The position numbers and the translations under genes were made by a program. DNA of 64,000 bases from Zychaea mexicana (Eukaryota; Mucoromycota; Mucoromycetes; Mucorales; Lichtheimiaceae), in contig NW_026516775.1 of the NCBI RefSeq assembly GCF_025766255.1, positions 1 to 64,000 of the forward strand, given 5' to 3'. The first letter of the stretch is position 1. Each line of letters starts with the position of its first letter. The notes under the pieces are model-generated. The model was not told where the DNA came from and did not search any database. It was given only the letters and a program-made list of their open reading frames with translations. Positions 12,106 to 23,196 of this stretch are shown here, piece after piece.

Positions 12106-12437
12106 TGTAACGGTGCATACCGTTACGACGATATCCAACCTGCATGGTTGACGATCGACAACGCATGGTTCAAACGATAGGATGACTTGCGGTCAACCGC
12201 ATGGTTGAATATGGAGTAATAGGCGTGGATATTCTGGATAGAAGTTATGATGTAGATCAATACTTAGACGATAGCTAGCCCCCTATTACTCGACGTATAT
12301 ATAAAGACGGGATCCTGAGTTATATGGATCCCTATCGTTTTGTCCTTTGATATATCCGAGTCTCACCTTATTCATTGATCCACACTGTCTACCCATTCAC
12401 ATTCACGATTGTAAGTATCTGGGCCGACACTGTTACA
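12106..12437 (+). repeat. 5' LTR of the chromovirus
   Basis: 332 bp, TG...CA. It contains a TATATATAAAG box near 12294 and the palindromic GGATCC...GGATCC stretch around 12310-12332. The start has an internal palindrome (GTAACGG...CCGTTAC). Confidence 0.95.
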
Positions 12438-12504
12438 TCTGATAGCGGAAGCGGTTTTGTAAAACCGTGCTTGACGTTCTGAGCAGAGACTATATCAAGA
12501 CGTA

Positions 12505-13128
12505 ATGCACACGACTTCTCTTGGTCGCACGATCATCAAGAGTAAATTTTCAAACGAGTCTTCTCTTGATCTCGGACACCACTCGTATCCCGGAGCGAAA
12601 ATGGCAGAAGACCATCAACTCCGCAATCTAAACCAGACGACTGGCTGTGCTTCGTTCTCGCCGGCCATTGGACGTTCATGCGGTCCGAGTGCCCATGCAG
12701 CACATGCTGCAGACGATGCTGCATCCTCAGCGACGGCTACCTCAGGGGCAACCCTCGAGCGTGTAGCAACCACGACCAGCGCAGGTACTGCCGATCAAGG
12801 GGCAACCGCGGCGGCGACGACGCCCATTGTCGATCAGGGGCAGCCAGCCGCACCCCTTAGTGCAACCATTGCGACGACAGTCCCTCCCACGAACACCAAC
12901 ATGGCGACGGCCATTGACGCGTTGCAACGCCATGCAGCAACGACGCGCCAGAACTTCGAGGGCATCCGGTCAGACCTCGACGCCATCAATAGTCGTTTTG
13001 GTCGCCTGGAGGAGGCCGCCACCAACACAACTGCAGCTGTCGACAATCTGACGGCGCGGTTGGGCACCCTCTCATGCTTTCTCTTTAACAGACGCTACTG
13101 CTCATATGGGAGAATTGGAGTTTGCTAG
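12505..13128 (+). pseudogene. gag remnant of the chromovirus (N-terminal part only)
   Basis: 207-codon ORF: an Ala/Thr-rich N-terminus followed by a heptad-like segment (IDALQRHAATTRQNFEGIRS region) that looks like a coiled coil. No capsid core and no CCHC knuckle are seen before the frame runs into the start of pol. In related elements gag is at least twice as long, so an internal deletion that removed the capsid and nucleocapsid regions and fused the remnant to the protease region is likely. A splice-like TTTAACAG at about 13089 is an alternative explanation for the join. Confidence 0.6.
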
Positions 13129-16100
13129 ACATATCTTGATCCGACGAAATGGCTTTATTAGTGGGCACAAAGCAAGGATTTTGATTGATAGCAGGGCAAC
13201 ACATGATTTTGTGACGGCTGAGTTCCTGAAACAAACAGGACTCATCTCCGTAACTCAATCAACACCTGGCTCTTTCGTAAAAGTTGCCGATGCACGAACA
13301 ACCGATTCAACATGCTACTTGGACGCAACAGTAGTAATGGACGACTTTTCAACACCTATTCGCCTTTTTTCGGGAATACGCAGCGACGACCATGACGTTA
13401 TTTTGGGAAAAAGCTGGCTGTATGACGAAAACCCGGAAATTGACTGGCGTACGAATGACGTTCACCCACGACCACCACCTACACCAAAGGAAATACAATA
13501 CGTTTCTCATTGTACTGGCAACAAACTCGTTAATGACGTTACTGATGACGGTTTTGTTGTATTATGTGCAGAGAAAATTATGGTGGACGGCGATCGTGTT
13601 TTTGTTCCTGGACTTGACGACATATTGGAAAAATACGAAGATGTTTTCCCAGACGACGTTCCCAACGGTCTACCACCTAAGCGCAGTGTCGAACACGCCA
13701 TACCTTTACTGCCAGACGCCAAAGTACCAGCTCATCGTATGTATCGCCTTTCTACGCATGAGTTGGCTGAGCTCAAGAAAACGCTTGACGACTTGCTGGC
13801 TAACGGTTGGATTCGACCGTCGACGTCACCTTACGGTGCTCCTGTCCTGTTCGTCGCAAAAAAGGACAAGACTCTGCGTATGGTGATCGATTATCGGTCC
13901 TTGAACAAGACGAGTGTACTATCCAAATGCGCTCTACCAGCGTGCGAAGATCTCATGAACCAGCTTCTTGGGGCGCGCTATTTGAGCAAGCTTGACCTCC
14001 GCTCCGGCTATATGCAACTCCGGGTCAAGGACGAGGATACACACAAGACGGCCTTCTTGATGAGATGTGGGCTTTACGAGTACTTAGTAATGCCCTTCGG
14101 CCTATCATCGGCGCCCGCTACCTTTATGCATTTAATGTCAGACGTGTTTAGGCCATATCTCGACGTATTCGTGATTCTCTACTTGGACGATGTCTTGATT
14201 TACTCCAAGACGGCCGACGATCACGTCAAGCACCTGAAGTTGGTGTTGGAAAAGTTGCGGCACCATAGACTTTACGCGAAGCGGTCGAAATGCCAGTTTG
14301 GGATGCGCTCCGTCGAATTTCTTGGCCACATTGTTTCAGGCGACGGCATCAAATGCGACCCACATAAGCTCGACGCAATATCCACCTGGCCACGACCAAC
14401 GAAAATTGCTCATATCCAGAGCTTTTTAGGCCTGTGTAATTTCTATCGACGCTTTTGTGATGGATATGCTGGCCTCACTGCCCCTCTCAATCGCTTACTG
14501 CGTAAGGACGTTCCTTGGGAGTGGGATGATGCTTGTGAAAAATCCATTCAGGAACTCAAGCGACATTTATGTTCCGCGCCGGTGCTTGCAATCCCGGATC
14601 CCGACCGCCATTTTTACGTACACACGGACGCTTCATCAACGGTGTCAATTGGTGGTATCCTCTCACAGGAGCAGGACGACGGTTTATTGCATCCGGTTGC
14701 TTATGCTTCGAGGACGTTGAAGGGCGCAGAGATGAATTACCCGGTACACGAACAAGAACTTTTGTCAGTGTCGTACTGTTTAGAACAATGGCGACATCAT
14801 CTGGATGGTCAAAAGTTCACAGTGTTCACGGACAGCCGCGCCATCTCGACGTTACACGCCAACAACAAGAATCTCTCCAAGCGTCAGATCCGCTTGTTGG
14901 AAAAGCTGATGGCCTATCAGTTTGACGTGCATCATATTCCTCGAGAACAGAATACTGGTGCAGACGCTCTATCAAAACGACCGCCCAACGCTCCTTCTCA
15001 CCCCGACGTCTCAATGGAACTTTGTGCTGTGGTCCTCACAGTGAGGGGGGAGACGCTTGGCAAGGAATGCACTCAGCACTACAAGGACGATTCTTTTTGG
15101 GCAGACGTTTTGACTCGGCTTCGGACGAACGACGACGACGAAGAGTTCGAACTAGCCGACGGCATCATCTATCGCAAAAAAGATGGACGACGCCAAATCT
15201 GTGTGCCGCGCATGCCAACGCTTCTCAACACCCTCTTGCATGACGCACACGACGCACCAATCGCCGGTCATCGCGGCATCGATGCAACGGTCGAACGACT
15301 TGGACGAACTTACTACTGGCCACATATGAACAAAACAGTGCGACGTTATATTGCGACGTGTGACATGTGCCAGCGTACCAAGTTACCAAATGCCAAAAAA
15401 GCAGGCTTGTTGCAGCCATTGCAACTAGCTTCTGGACGATGGACCTCGATTTCGGTTAATTTTATCACACACTTGCCGAAGACGCTACATAAGTTCGATG
15501 CAATTGCCGTTTTTGTGAATCGGTTTTCAAAGCGCGCACATTTTGCTCCATGCAAGACGACTGATACAGCAGAGGATTTTGCTCATCTGTTTTCGCGTGA
15601 GATATACCGACAGCACGACTTACCATCAGACGTAGTCTCGGATCGAGATGTCCGCTTTACTTCTAGATTTTGGAAGGCCTTGACGACGATGCTTGGGGTA
15701 CAAAGAAATTTGTCCAGTAGTCTACACCCAGAATCAGACGGACAGACGGAACGCACGAATCGAACGCTTGAAGATATGCTTTGTCATTACGTTGCATATA
15801 ATCAATCGGATTGGGACGAATGGCTGCCGGTCCTCGAGCACACCTACAACGACGCCAAGCACGCTTCTACAGGGGTAACACCCTTTTACGCTGACTTGGG
15901 ACGACAGGTGTCACTCGCTTTGACCACGGGATCTGCCTCCTCCGATGTTGATTCAGCAGACGTTCTCGCTACACGTTTGGAGTCTATCCGTCTTCAAGTC
16001 ACTGAGGCAATCAAGGAAGCAACGGATCGCCAAGCCAAGTATGCCAATATGAAGCGACGTAATCTGGAATTCGACGTGGATGACGACGTATTAGTCAAGA

Positions 16101-16591
16101 CGACCCACTTGAATCTTGATGTTTATTCCAACGCTCCCGCCAGAAAGTTACTTCCACGGTGGGCGGGTCCTTACAAAATCCTTGAACGTATTGGATCCGT
16201 GGCATACAAGCTTGATTTGCCGGCTTCGATCAGGGCTCACAACGTTTTCCATGTGAGCGCCCTCAAGAAATATTTGGAACCTGACGATGTGGGACGCAAG
16301 CCAGAACGGCCACCACCAGTGATCACCAATGTTTCTGACGACGAAGACGAATGGGAAGTTGAAGCCATTCTCGACGAGCGCAAGCGACGAAACAAGCTAC
16401 AATATTTGGTTAAGTGGAAAGGTTATCCCTTACACGAGGCGACGTGGGAACCCGCCGAACACCTTTCCAATGCGCCCGAGGCTCTTCAAGACTTCAAACA
16501 ATCCAAGGAAGCGACGCCATCAAAAGCTTCGGATACGAATTTACTTCCTCGACGCCGTGGTCGTCCGCCCAAACACAGACGAAACAGGTAA
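13106..16591 (+). CDS. Chromovirus pol: protease, reverse transcriptase, RNase H, integrase, chromodomain
   Basis: 1161-codon open frame. Aspartic protease motif near residue 27 reads DSRATH where the family has DSGATH, so the active-site Gly is Arg. Reverse transcriptase spans about residues 220-400 (YLDDVLIYS). RNase H follows with HTDASS, HEQEL, FTDSRA and GADALSK. Integrase has the HHCC zinc motif (H...HRG...CDMCQ, near residues 710-755) and a core reading SVNFITHLP where the first catalytic Asp is expected but Asn is found; the second Asp (VVSDRD) and the Glu (DGQTERTNR) are present. A chromodomain ends the protein (EVEAILDERK...LVKWKGYP...TWEP), the module that steers chromoviruses to heterochromatin. 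Both substitutions are G-to-A changes. The frame is intact but function is doubtful. Confidence 0.92.
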   Translation: MGELEFARHILIRRNGFISGHKARILIDSRATHDFVTAEFLKQTGLISVTQSTPGSFVKVADARTTDSTCYLDATVVMDDFSTPIRLFSGIRSDDHDVILGKSWLYDENPEIDWRTNDVHPRPPPTPKEIQYVSHCTGNKLVNDVTDDGFVVLCAEKIMVDGDRVFVPGLDDILEKYEDVFPDDVPNGLPPKRSVEHAIPLLPDAKVPAHRMYRLSTHELAELKKTLDDLLANGWIRPSTSPYGAPVLFVAKKDKTLRMVIDYRSLNKTSVLSKCALPACEDLMNQLLGARYLSKLDLRSGYMQLRVKDEDTHKTAFLMRCGLYEYLVMPFGLSSAPATFMHLMSDVFRPYLDVFVILYLDDVLIYSKTADDHVKHLKLVLEKLRHHRLYAKRSKCQFGMRSVEFLGHIVSGDGIKCDPHKLDAISTWPRPTKIAHIQSFLGLCNFYRRFCDGYAGLTAPLNRLLRKDVPWEWDDACEKSIQELKRHLCSAPVLAIPDPDRHFYVHTDASSTVSIGGILSQEQDDGLLHPVAYASRTLKGAEMNYPVHEQELLSVSYCLEQWRHHLDGQKFTVFTDSRAISTLHANNKNLSKRQIRLLEKLMAYQFDVHHIPREQNTGADALSKRPPNAPSHPDVSMELCAVVLTVRGETLGKECTQHYKDDSFWADVLTRLRTNDDDEEFELADGIIYRKKDGRRQICVPRMPTLLNTLLHDAHDAPIAGHRGIDATVERLGRTYYWPHMNKTVRRYIATCDMCQRTKLPNAKKAGLLQPLQLASGRWTSISVNFITHLPKTLHKFDAIAVFVNRFSKRAHFAPCKTTDTAEDFAHLFSREIYRQHDLPSDVVSDRDVRFTSRFWKALTTMLGVQRNLSSSLHPESDGQTERTNRTLEDMLCHYVAYNQSDWDEWLPVLEHTYNDAKHASTGVTPFYADLGRQVSLALTTGSASSDVDSADVLATRLESIRLQVTEAIKEATDRQAKYANMKRRNLEFDVDDDVLVKTTHLNLDVYSNAPARKLLPRWAGPYKILERIGSVAYKLDLPASIRAHNVFHVSALKKYLEPDDVGRKPERPPPVITNVSDDEDEWEVEAILDERKRRNKLQYLVKWKGYPLHEATWEPAEHLSNAPEALQDFKQSKEATPSKASDTNLLPRRRGRPPKHRRNR

Positions 16592-16953
16592 CTGTATGTG
16601 CAATGGGTTGTGGTGTTAATTTTTTTATAGTTCCTCTGGGTCTATTTCACCACGACGACCACCTTTTGGGATCTCTCGCGACGTTTTAATTTGCGGGGGG
16701 AGAACCCTAGACCGGGACGATTTCTATCCAGTCGACGCACAAAACGATCCGTCACTGCTGTAGAAGAGTTCCAGCATACGAACCCACTTGGACGCGCATA
16801 AGGACGGTGCATACTACTCGCAGAACGACGCACAGACATTAACGAGCTACAAAGGACGGTGATTGAAACGACGCAAATCAAGAATTACTTTGGACGAGTC
16901 GACGGATCGACGGCGAGCACCTGACGTTTTACTTCGAGTTGACCTCTTGAAGT

Positions 16954-16966
16954 AGATGGGGGAGGA
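16954..16966 (+). promoter_or_regulatory. Polypurine tract next to the 3' LTR
   Basis: Purine-rich GATGGGGGAGGA immediately before TGTAAC of the 3' LTR, in the position where plus-strand priming occurs in LTR retrotransposons. Confidence 0.7.
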
Positions 16967-17298
16967 TGTAACGGTGCATACCGTTACGACGATATCCAAC
17001 CTGCATGGTTGACGATCGACAACGCATGGTTCAGACGATAGGATGACTTGCGGTCAACCGCATGGTTGAATATGGAGTAATAGGCGTGGATATTCTAGAT
17101 AGAAGTTATGATGTAGATCAATACTTAGACGATAGCTAGCCCCTTATTACTCGACGTATATATAAAGACGGGATCCTGAGTTATATGGATCCCTATCGTT
17201 TTATCCTTTGATATATCCGAGTCTCACCTTATTCATTGATCCACACTGTCTACCCATTCACGTTCCCGATTGTAAGTATCTGGGCCGACACTGTTACA
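16967..17298 (+). repeat. 3' LTR of the chromovirus
   Basis: 332 bp, same length as the 5' LTR and nearly identical to it. It is followed directly by the CTTGA target duplication and the resumption of the MULE-B transposase frame. Confidence 0.95.
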
Positions 17299-19587
17299 CT
17301 TGACATCTGCGAGGTATCGGCCGACTCACTTTTCTTTATTGGAAAGCTTACTGCAAGCGAAAGTATACACATAAGCATAGTGTCCAAGCAAACGATCTCT
17401 AATAAGAATCCAATATATAGTTACCTCTCGAGGTATGCTTTCACTTCTTCCGGCTTTTTGGCTTTCCTTGCAGCCTCATTGTACATGCCGATCGCCTTTT
17501 GTTCAAAATCCTCATCTGGAACCAACTACTTGTTCTAGAACTTATCATCATATTCGTCAGCCATTAGGTAGTTGATGGCTTTCAGGAGCGCCTCAAAGTC
17601 CTCTTTAACTTCAAAAACCTTTTGGAGCTTGACTTGAAAATTGCGTCTGATGTGGTTAGTGCAGAGCAATTTTTTAGAGCTGGGAAAGACATGGTCCAAG
17701 GCTTTCATCAACGCGGGTTTGCTGTCGGTCACAAAGACTTTTGGGGACACTAGCTGCTCGGCTGGTCAAACAACTTGCTCAAGCTTTTTGACAAACTAAT
17801 CGTAGCTGTCATTCGTTTCTTCAGACAGCCATCCATCAGCAATACAGAAAGTTTTCAACTCTGGATAACCAACATTGCCTGTACCGACGAAATTAAAAAA
17901 AGGGAGCCAATGTCTGTTTGTCTTGTACATGGCATCCATGATGATGGTTCAAGGGAATTGGCGAGCAAGTAATATTGCTGAATGATGAGCAAAAAAGAGA
18001 GAGTGCAAGAACCCATTTCCCCCATCTTGCTTGGACTCCCATTCAACAACGTAGTCCTTGCCCTATAGCTTGCTGATAAGCTTAAACATGGTATGATCAG
18101 GATCGTTGTTGAACACCATCTGTCGCATATTCGTGATATCCTTGGGGTCGACAACCGTATTGTTGGCAGCAAGGTATGACACAATTACAGTATTACTGGC
18201 GTGCCCTTTGATCATGCTAAAAACAATTTCGTGCTGCTTCCCATCGAGCTGACGAGGCATTGGATACGACGAGAGCTCCTTTGCAATCTCATAATTGTGA
18301 TCACCATCGTAAAAGGAGACAACGTGCCATTGCTGGCCATGCTCAATGGCCACAGCTTGATCTCAAACTCGCATCCAATTCGCTGAGAGTATTTCTCGCG
18401 CCGTTTCTTGCTGTCCTTGCTGTTGGATCGAATGACATCACGTTTGTCGTTCGCCAAGATGGTTTCTACTGTCGTAGTTTTGCCATCGTCATACACCTCT
18501 TGATTGGTGGGTTGTCCAAAGTGCTTGCAAACAAGACGGAGGACTCTTTTCTCTCCTGTACGCGTACTTTTCAAGGTACGGAGGGAAACCTTGTTCTTTA
18601 TCGCCCAGTCGACGCAAGCTTGCTTGGCAGAGTCAAAGTCGTCATAAGTGACTCGAAGTTCTTCAGAAATTGCGCTTGTTGTTTTCGACATTGCGATGGA
18701 AATGAGTTGAGACATTAGAGAAATATGCTTGTTTGTTTATGGGAAGTAAAAGAAGCAATTTTTTAAGATACGCTCCAATTTCCATTTTCACTTCCTGAGT
18801 ACCATGTAGTATTAAAGATGATGCGAAAGACCACGATAACGTACAGGTCAATGTGTCTATGGACTATGTAAATACGGACTATGTATGTAAATAAATATAC
18901 TGCTATTTAAAGGATTTTGCATTAATGCAATCTCAGTTTCATATGCATTATGTAAGACGTGTCAAATCAAAAGTTTATTTTCTTTTGTTTGTTTAATAAT
19001 CCTCTTGGCCTCCCTTTCTGTTCTACATCGTTTTTCAGTTCATCATTAGCATATTACTCGCATATTCTGTCCATGCATCTAGGACACTCTTCTTTACTAG
19101 CAAGTAGCAGTTGCCAGTGCTATATTTCATTGTGCGTGTGTGTGTCTCCTTTCTGACAATTTACGTTGAAAAGGCAAATGCATACATTTAGTTTATAGCT
19201 ACTCATTTTATGTTACTTGGTACGATGCTAACGGTTCGTTCTTCAATCTTGTGTTAAATATTGCTTCAATTCGATCTGTGATTGAGGAATGTGGATGAAG
19301 TGGTGTGCAAGAATTGGTTCGATGAAGGGGGGGTGTACGAAATGGTTCGGTGGGAGGTGGGGTCCAACTAAAATCCGGGCCGGGCAGTGACTAGTGGGTG
19401 CACTCAATTCATTTTCATTGCGCAGCACATCAGCACATCCCCGCCCCATATTTGACTCCACTGTGACAACATGTAGCTTCGTGACTGTGATTGAGCTTTT
19501 GCACAAATAGAAAACTGTGCTTGCGACAACACTATTCCCCGTATCTCATAATCTTTTTCTTCATAGGATGCTTGCGTCCGAGTGCTG

Positions 19588-19835
19588 GTTCATCAGATGG
19601 CCTTCCTGGGCTTTACTAGGGAGATGTCCCTCTCACGGGTGGACAGTGCGTTGAAGTTCTTACTTTTTTGTCCTTTTAAAGAATGCGTTCATCCGATGGC
19701 CTTCCCGGGCTTTACTGGGGAGATGTCCCTCTCATGGGTGATGCTTCGCTCGGTTTTTCTTGTTGCGGTCACTTGATGGCCTTCCTGGGCTTTACTAGGG
19801 AGATGTCCCTCTCAACATGGGTGGCGCTTCGCTCT
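19588..19835. repeat. Three dispersed direct copies of a ~45-bp GC-rich motif
   Basis: GATGGCCTTCCTGGGCTTTA and the following AGGGAGATGTCCCTCTCA block occur at about 19595-19640, 19697-19735 and 19776-19815, spaced roughly 100 and 80 bp apart. Each is followed by a GGGTG tail, and the last two by a GCTTCGCTC element. GGGAGATGTCCC can form a small hairpin. The copies differ by only a few bases. No coding frame runs through all three. Confidence 0.7.
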
Positions 19836-20611
19836 TTTTTATTATTTCTCCATATAAATGATGTACTGTTGACGGCCATAGAGATCGAACCGCTTACTTG
19901 TTCCACACAGAACTCCCATTTTAATAAAGTTCAAACGCAGGAAACAATTTGTTTAAAATTGTAATCTTTGCTGTAGCTGACTACATAGTATCTTATCAAT
20001 CTAGTACATAACCGCTCTTGTAGTGATCAATAGAAATATCATGTTTTATTATGAGCCACGTACAGATAAGTTTACTAATGTTGGGGTATGATTGAACATT
20101 ACGTGTCTGGATGGATAACACAAAATATAGATAAGCACTTGGTACGGTTGGCAAATCAAGTATACGAACACGCAAAGCAAGGAGTAATTGTATATGCTGT
20201 GTTGCTTCGTCAGATAGTACAAGCAATGATGTCGGATACAGTGTTTTGGTTTCTGGCCGGCACAAGGCTGTGGTTGAATCCATGTTTGGAGTGCTATGAA
20301 GCGACAAAACAATACCAAGAATACGTAACAATTGATGAAGATGATTCTCATAGAAAAGGTATAACTACTATATATTATGTAAGATGGGGTGCTATGAATT
20401 TTTCATGTAACTAAACGATTGTGTAGGACTCGTGAACGGATGGCTGTTCCTCTTAGTTTGTAAGACAAGGTGCTGACCAACGTGATCCAGCAAACTGCTA
20501 AAAAAATTGCTATGCAAACTTTTATGACCGGATTCGTCATTTCCAACAACATTTTAGCATGTATTCTATAGTCCAAATAAAAATCTTTCGACGCTTACAT
20601 ACATCTTTTCA

Positions 20612-22958
20612 TTGTTGATGACTTTGTTTTTGGATCGAATTCCTGATATCTACACTAGTCAAGCAAAAAATTACACTCAATGTATAAAAACTATATTGAG
20701 ATCTCTAAAACTTTTATATTGGCAGCGCCTGAAAATCGATACTTGTGAAACACAGAACACTAAGGGACTGATTGTTCGGATTCTAAATTTTGCGTTTTGT
20801 GCATTGAAAGGAAGAAACGACACTACGTGCAGTGTTCTTCGGCCAAAGCAAAAATCTTTCAGTTTCCTAGCAACGAAATTGCCTCCTAACTACCAGCCTG
20901 TTGCTATGGTTAATCTCAATGACAACTACAAAGACGGTTAGTTTCTCTTGTAGGCAGCTGCGTATCTAATACAGCGTCAATTTTTACGTGTCTGGATACG
21001 TTATTAACATATAAAGGCGTGATCCGACGATCCTATTTAGCCATTGTCCCGGTACTACGCGATCTAGCGACGCGTGAACAAATTGATCTCCAAGAGATCA
21101 TTGACGAGTTAGAAGATCTTATTGTAGACACATACTCCGAGTCGCAATCGCAATATAAAAGTGACTGGACGAACAACGTGCTACTTTGCGCAAAATCATT
21201 GAATTAACCTTGGTGAGTAAGAAGAAAAGGTAAAGAAACTAGTAGGTTAGATTCTCTAACAACATCTTCGTGACAATTCTTATGAAGTCCTCGAAAAAAA
21301 TCAATTGGAAAACGATACAAACACGTATCGATCGCAAGCTGGCATTTAAAACATCCGAAACTTCAGCCAGCACAACAACCAGTTTCAAAAAAACTGCGTC
21401 GTCCTCGCAGCATCACAGAATCCTCTTGTCAGATAGCGACAAAAAGAAGGTTGAGAATATGCTGGTTGATTTGGACAAAAGAGAATACTGGGTTTTGGAG
21501 GCCACAAAAGCTAGGGCGAAAGAAACGGGTGAACAGCCAAATTCTGTAGAAGAAAAGATCCATGGTTTTGCTGTCAAGTACCAGTTCTACCAGTAAGTAT
21601 TTATCGCTAAGATATGTGGAAGGAAAGGCCTACATAATTACGTCTAATATATCATGTATGTAGCCCCTGCCAATCGCTGATTATCGATCTTGCGGATAAA
21701 CATTGGGAGGACGTTTTCAGCAAAGAAGAACTTGATGAGATGCGATCATTTGGTGATCCTATTCTTCGGGAAATCCCTCAAGAATTGGCATTACAATTGA
21801 GCGAACTCGGGAAGATGGTAATACGATGTCATTGGAGGCTGGAAACATTTTTATTTCTTGTTAATACAGAACCAACTGTGTATATGTATAGACAAGTGCA
21901 GTCGACGCATACAACTTTGCGAGAAAACTCGACTACAACATCGTTACTGAACCGCTGCTAGCATGGTTGGCGCTGAGTGTGATGAATACAGCAAAGTATT
22001 TTATTGATTCAACATCAGAAACGACAAGCTCGCTTTTAGAAAGCGATAAACTATACTACTTGTGGGGCTTTGTCAACACAGTTTTCGACCGCACTGAAGT
22101 AAAGGCACTCGGGTAAGTTGCTGTGTCGATATTAGGCAATACTTAAAAGCATCTAGTCCAACATAATTTTCAAAAAGCAAAGAGATTTCTAGCGAGGCCA
22201 ACGCAACGGCTAGAAACACCAAGCGAAAACTATCCGCAATCGAGCCCATAGCGAACAAAAAGATGGGCAGCCGTACAGACATCATATACAAGATTAGCAA
22301 CATCGAGCTCGGCTGCTTGGAAATTGGAGGAAAGGTCGACGCAACGAAAGAATATAAAGATAGCATGATCAAGATGCCACCAGTGCTCAAAGACATGATC
22401 ATTGCGGTAGCTGAACGAAAACGGGCGAGTTTGCGCAAGATTCACGTCCTCGGCTATAATATCAACGGTAAGTTTATATACTTAATGAATGATAAGAAGA
22501 CGTTACGGCATTTACGTCTAATACCGGACAGGGTTAGCTGTTCTTAGCCATGGCCATTCAAACCCACATGTATTTAAGGCGTGTACTAAATGCATCTTGC
22601 ATAACTCAAATCATCAGGTGACTCAATCTCTCTGCTCGATGTCGACGCCCCCAGAGGCTTTGTTACACGCATACGTCGTATCAAAGACGTGCCCTTCCCA
22701 TCTAGCAGCAGCGATTACGCCACAACGATTGTCCCGCTCTTACAACTTGCGATAATTGGCAAGTGTATCATCGATGATACATGGAAGCAGTTCTGTCAAA
22801 CAGAAGCAAGCTTGGCCGATTTTGTAAGTCAAGTCTCCCCACTGCCACCATGTTTCATACCAGAAGCACTATCCACATCAAACAAGGCAGCATCGTCAAC
22901 CCCATCCACATCGCCAACTTCTGTCGCTTCTGAATCAACTAGTAAAAAACGAAGATGA
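20612..22958 (+). CDS. Multi-exon gene of unknown, possibly nuclease-fold, family
   Basis: Best-supported exons: 21282-21593, 21664-21817, 21892-22112, about 22179-22469 and 22620-22958, with GT-AG introns of 65-150 bp whose junctions keep the frame (for example acceptor TATGTATAG at 21891). Upstream exons at 20612-20939 and 21017-21207, and perhaps 20088-20358, are plausible but not proven. The protein has a helical N-terminal half (KKVENMLVDLDKREYWVLEA), a central GxRxD segment (MGSRTDIIYK) followed by ELGCLEIGGK and a KMPPVLKDM motif, and a Ser/Thr-rich basic tail ending STSKKRR. The D...E-x2-K order resembles PD-(D/E)XK nucleases, which is only inference. No in-frame stops were seen in these exons, unlike its neighbours. 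Confidence 0.55.
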
Positions 22959-23196
22959 GCCAAGCCTGAGCCTGATGAACACCAATAAGTAATTGTAACA
23001 TATAACGTTTCAGCCATCATCACAAATTGCCGCATCGTTGTACCTCCTGAGCTGTTTACTTCATTTTATATCCTCTACATTGACGACTTATTCTGTACAT
23101 CGACAATCATTTATACATACAAAAATTTGGCTTTATTATATTTCAAGGTAAAACCCGTTACTCTGACAATTACCCGCAGAAGATGGAGTAACCACC

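Larger units (their letters stand above)
12106..17298 (+). mobile_element. Ty3-type chromovirus LTR retrotransposon, 5193 bp
   Basis: Two 332-bp LTRs (12106-12437 and 16967-17298) begin TGTAACGGTG and end TGTTACA, and are flanked by the duplication CTTGA (12101-12105 and 17299-17303). The internal region holds a short gag remnant and a long pol ORF ending in a chromodomain. The LTRs are nearly identical at equal length (for example one difference at TTCAAACGAT/TTCAGACGAT), so insertion was fairly recent compared with the decay of the host MULE-B. The missing capsid and knuckle plus changes at key catalytic residues indicate that this copy is not autonomous. Confidence 0.95.
10252..18691 (-). 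pseudogene. MULE-B transposase with SWIM and OTU-like modules (split and decayed)
   Basis: Start chosen at 18691 (MSKTTSAISEEL) because it aligns with the MULE-A start. Order: FAR1/WRKY-GCM1-type zinc domain, MULE DDE core (DAMYKTN at about 17935; VFVTDSKPAL near 17740; NRVEGTHANMKK near 12050 for the third acidic residue), SWIM-type C-R-C...C-C-H near 11660, a coiled linker, then an OTU-like PDGNCGFR motif near 10840 with the histidine region near 10520. Removing the chromovirus and one CTTGA rejoins ADVK and HLGNSTTN in frame. Breaks relative to MULE-A: Gln to TAG at 18063-18065, Trp to TAG at 17796-17798, Trp to TGA at 17766-17768, a TGA near 17959, and frameshifts. Active homologues cut and rejoin DNA in the nucleus; this copy cannot. 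Confidence 0.82.
8994..19405 (-). mobile_element. MULE-B: Mutator-like DNA transposon, interrupted by an LTR retrotransposon
   Basis: The left end starts GGGCAGATCTATTTGCACC at 8994. The same CA/CC-rich terminal sequence is found inverted at about 19286-19405, sharing AGTCACTGCCCGGCCCGGAT, but the outermost 25-30 bases of the right end are missing or diverged, so no target duplication can be read. Inside, on the minus strand, is a FAR1/MULE transposase followed by SWIM and OTU modules. The chromovirus at 12106-17298 sits in the transposase gene. Without it the element is about 5.2 kb. It is the most decayed of the three related MULEs. Boundaries are good to a few bases on the left and about 30 bases on the right. 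Confidence 0.75.

Noticed and set aside
12536..13067. Minus-strand Arg-rich ORFs opposite the gag remnant
   Set aside because: Mirror of the GC-rich Ala/Thr codons of gag; composition artefact.
19588..19835. CRISPR-like repeat array
   Set aside because: Only three copies with unequal spacers in a eukaryotic context; no cas genes.
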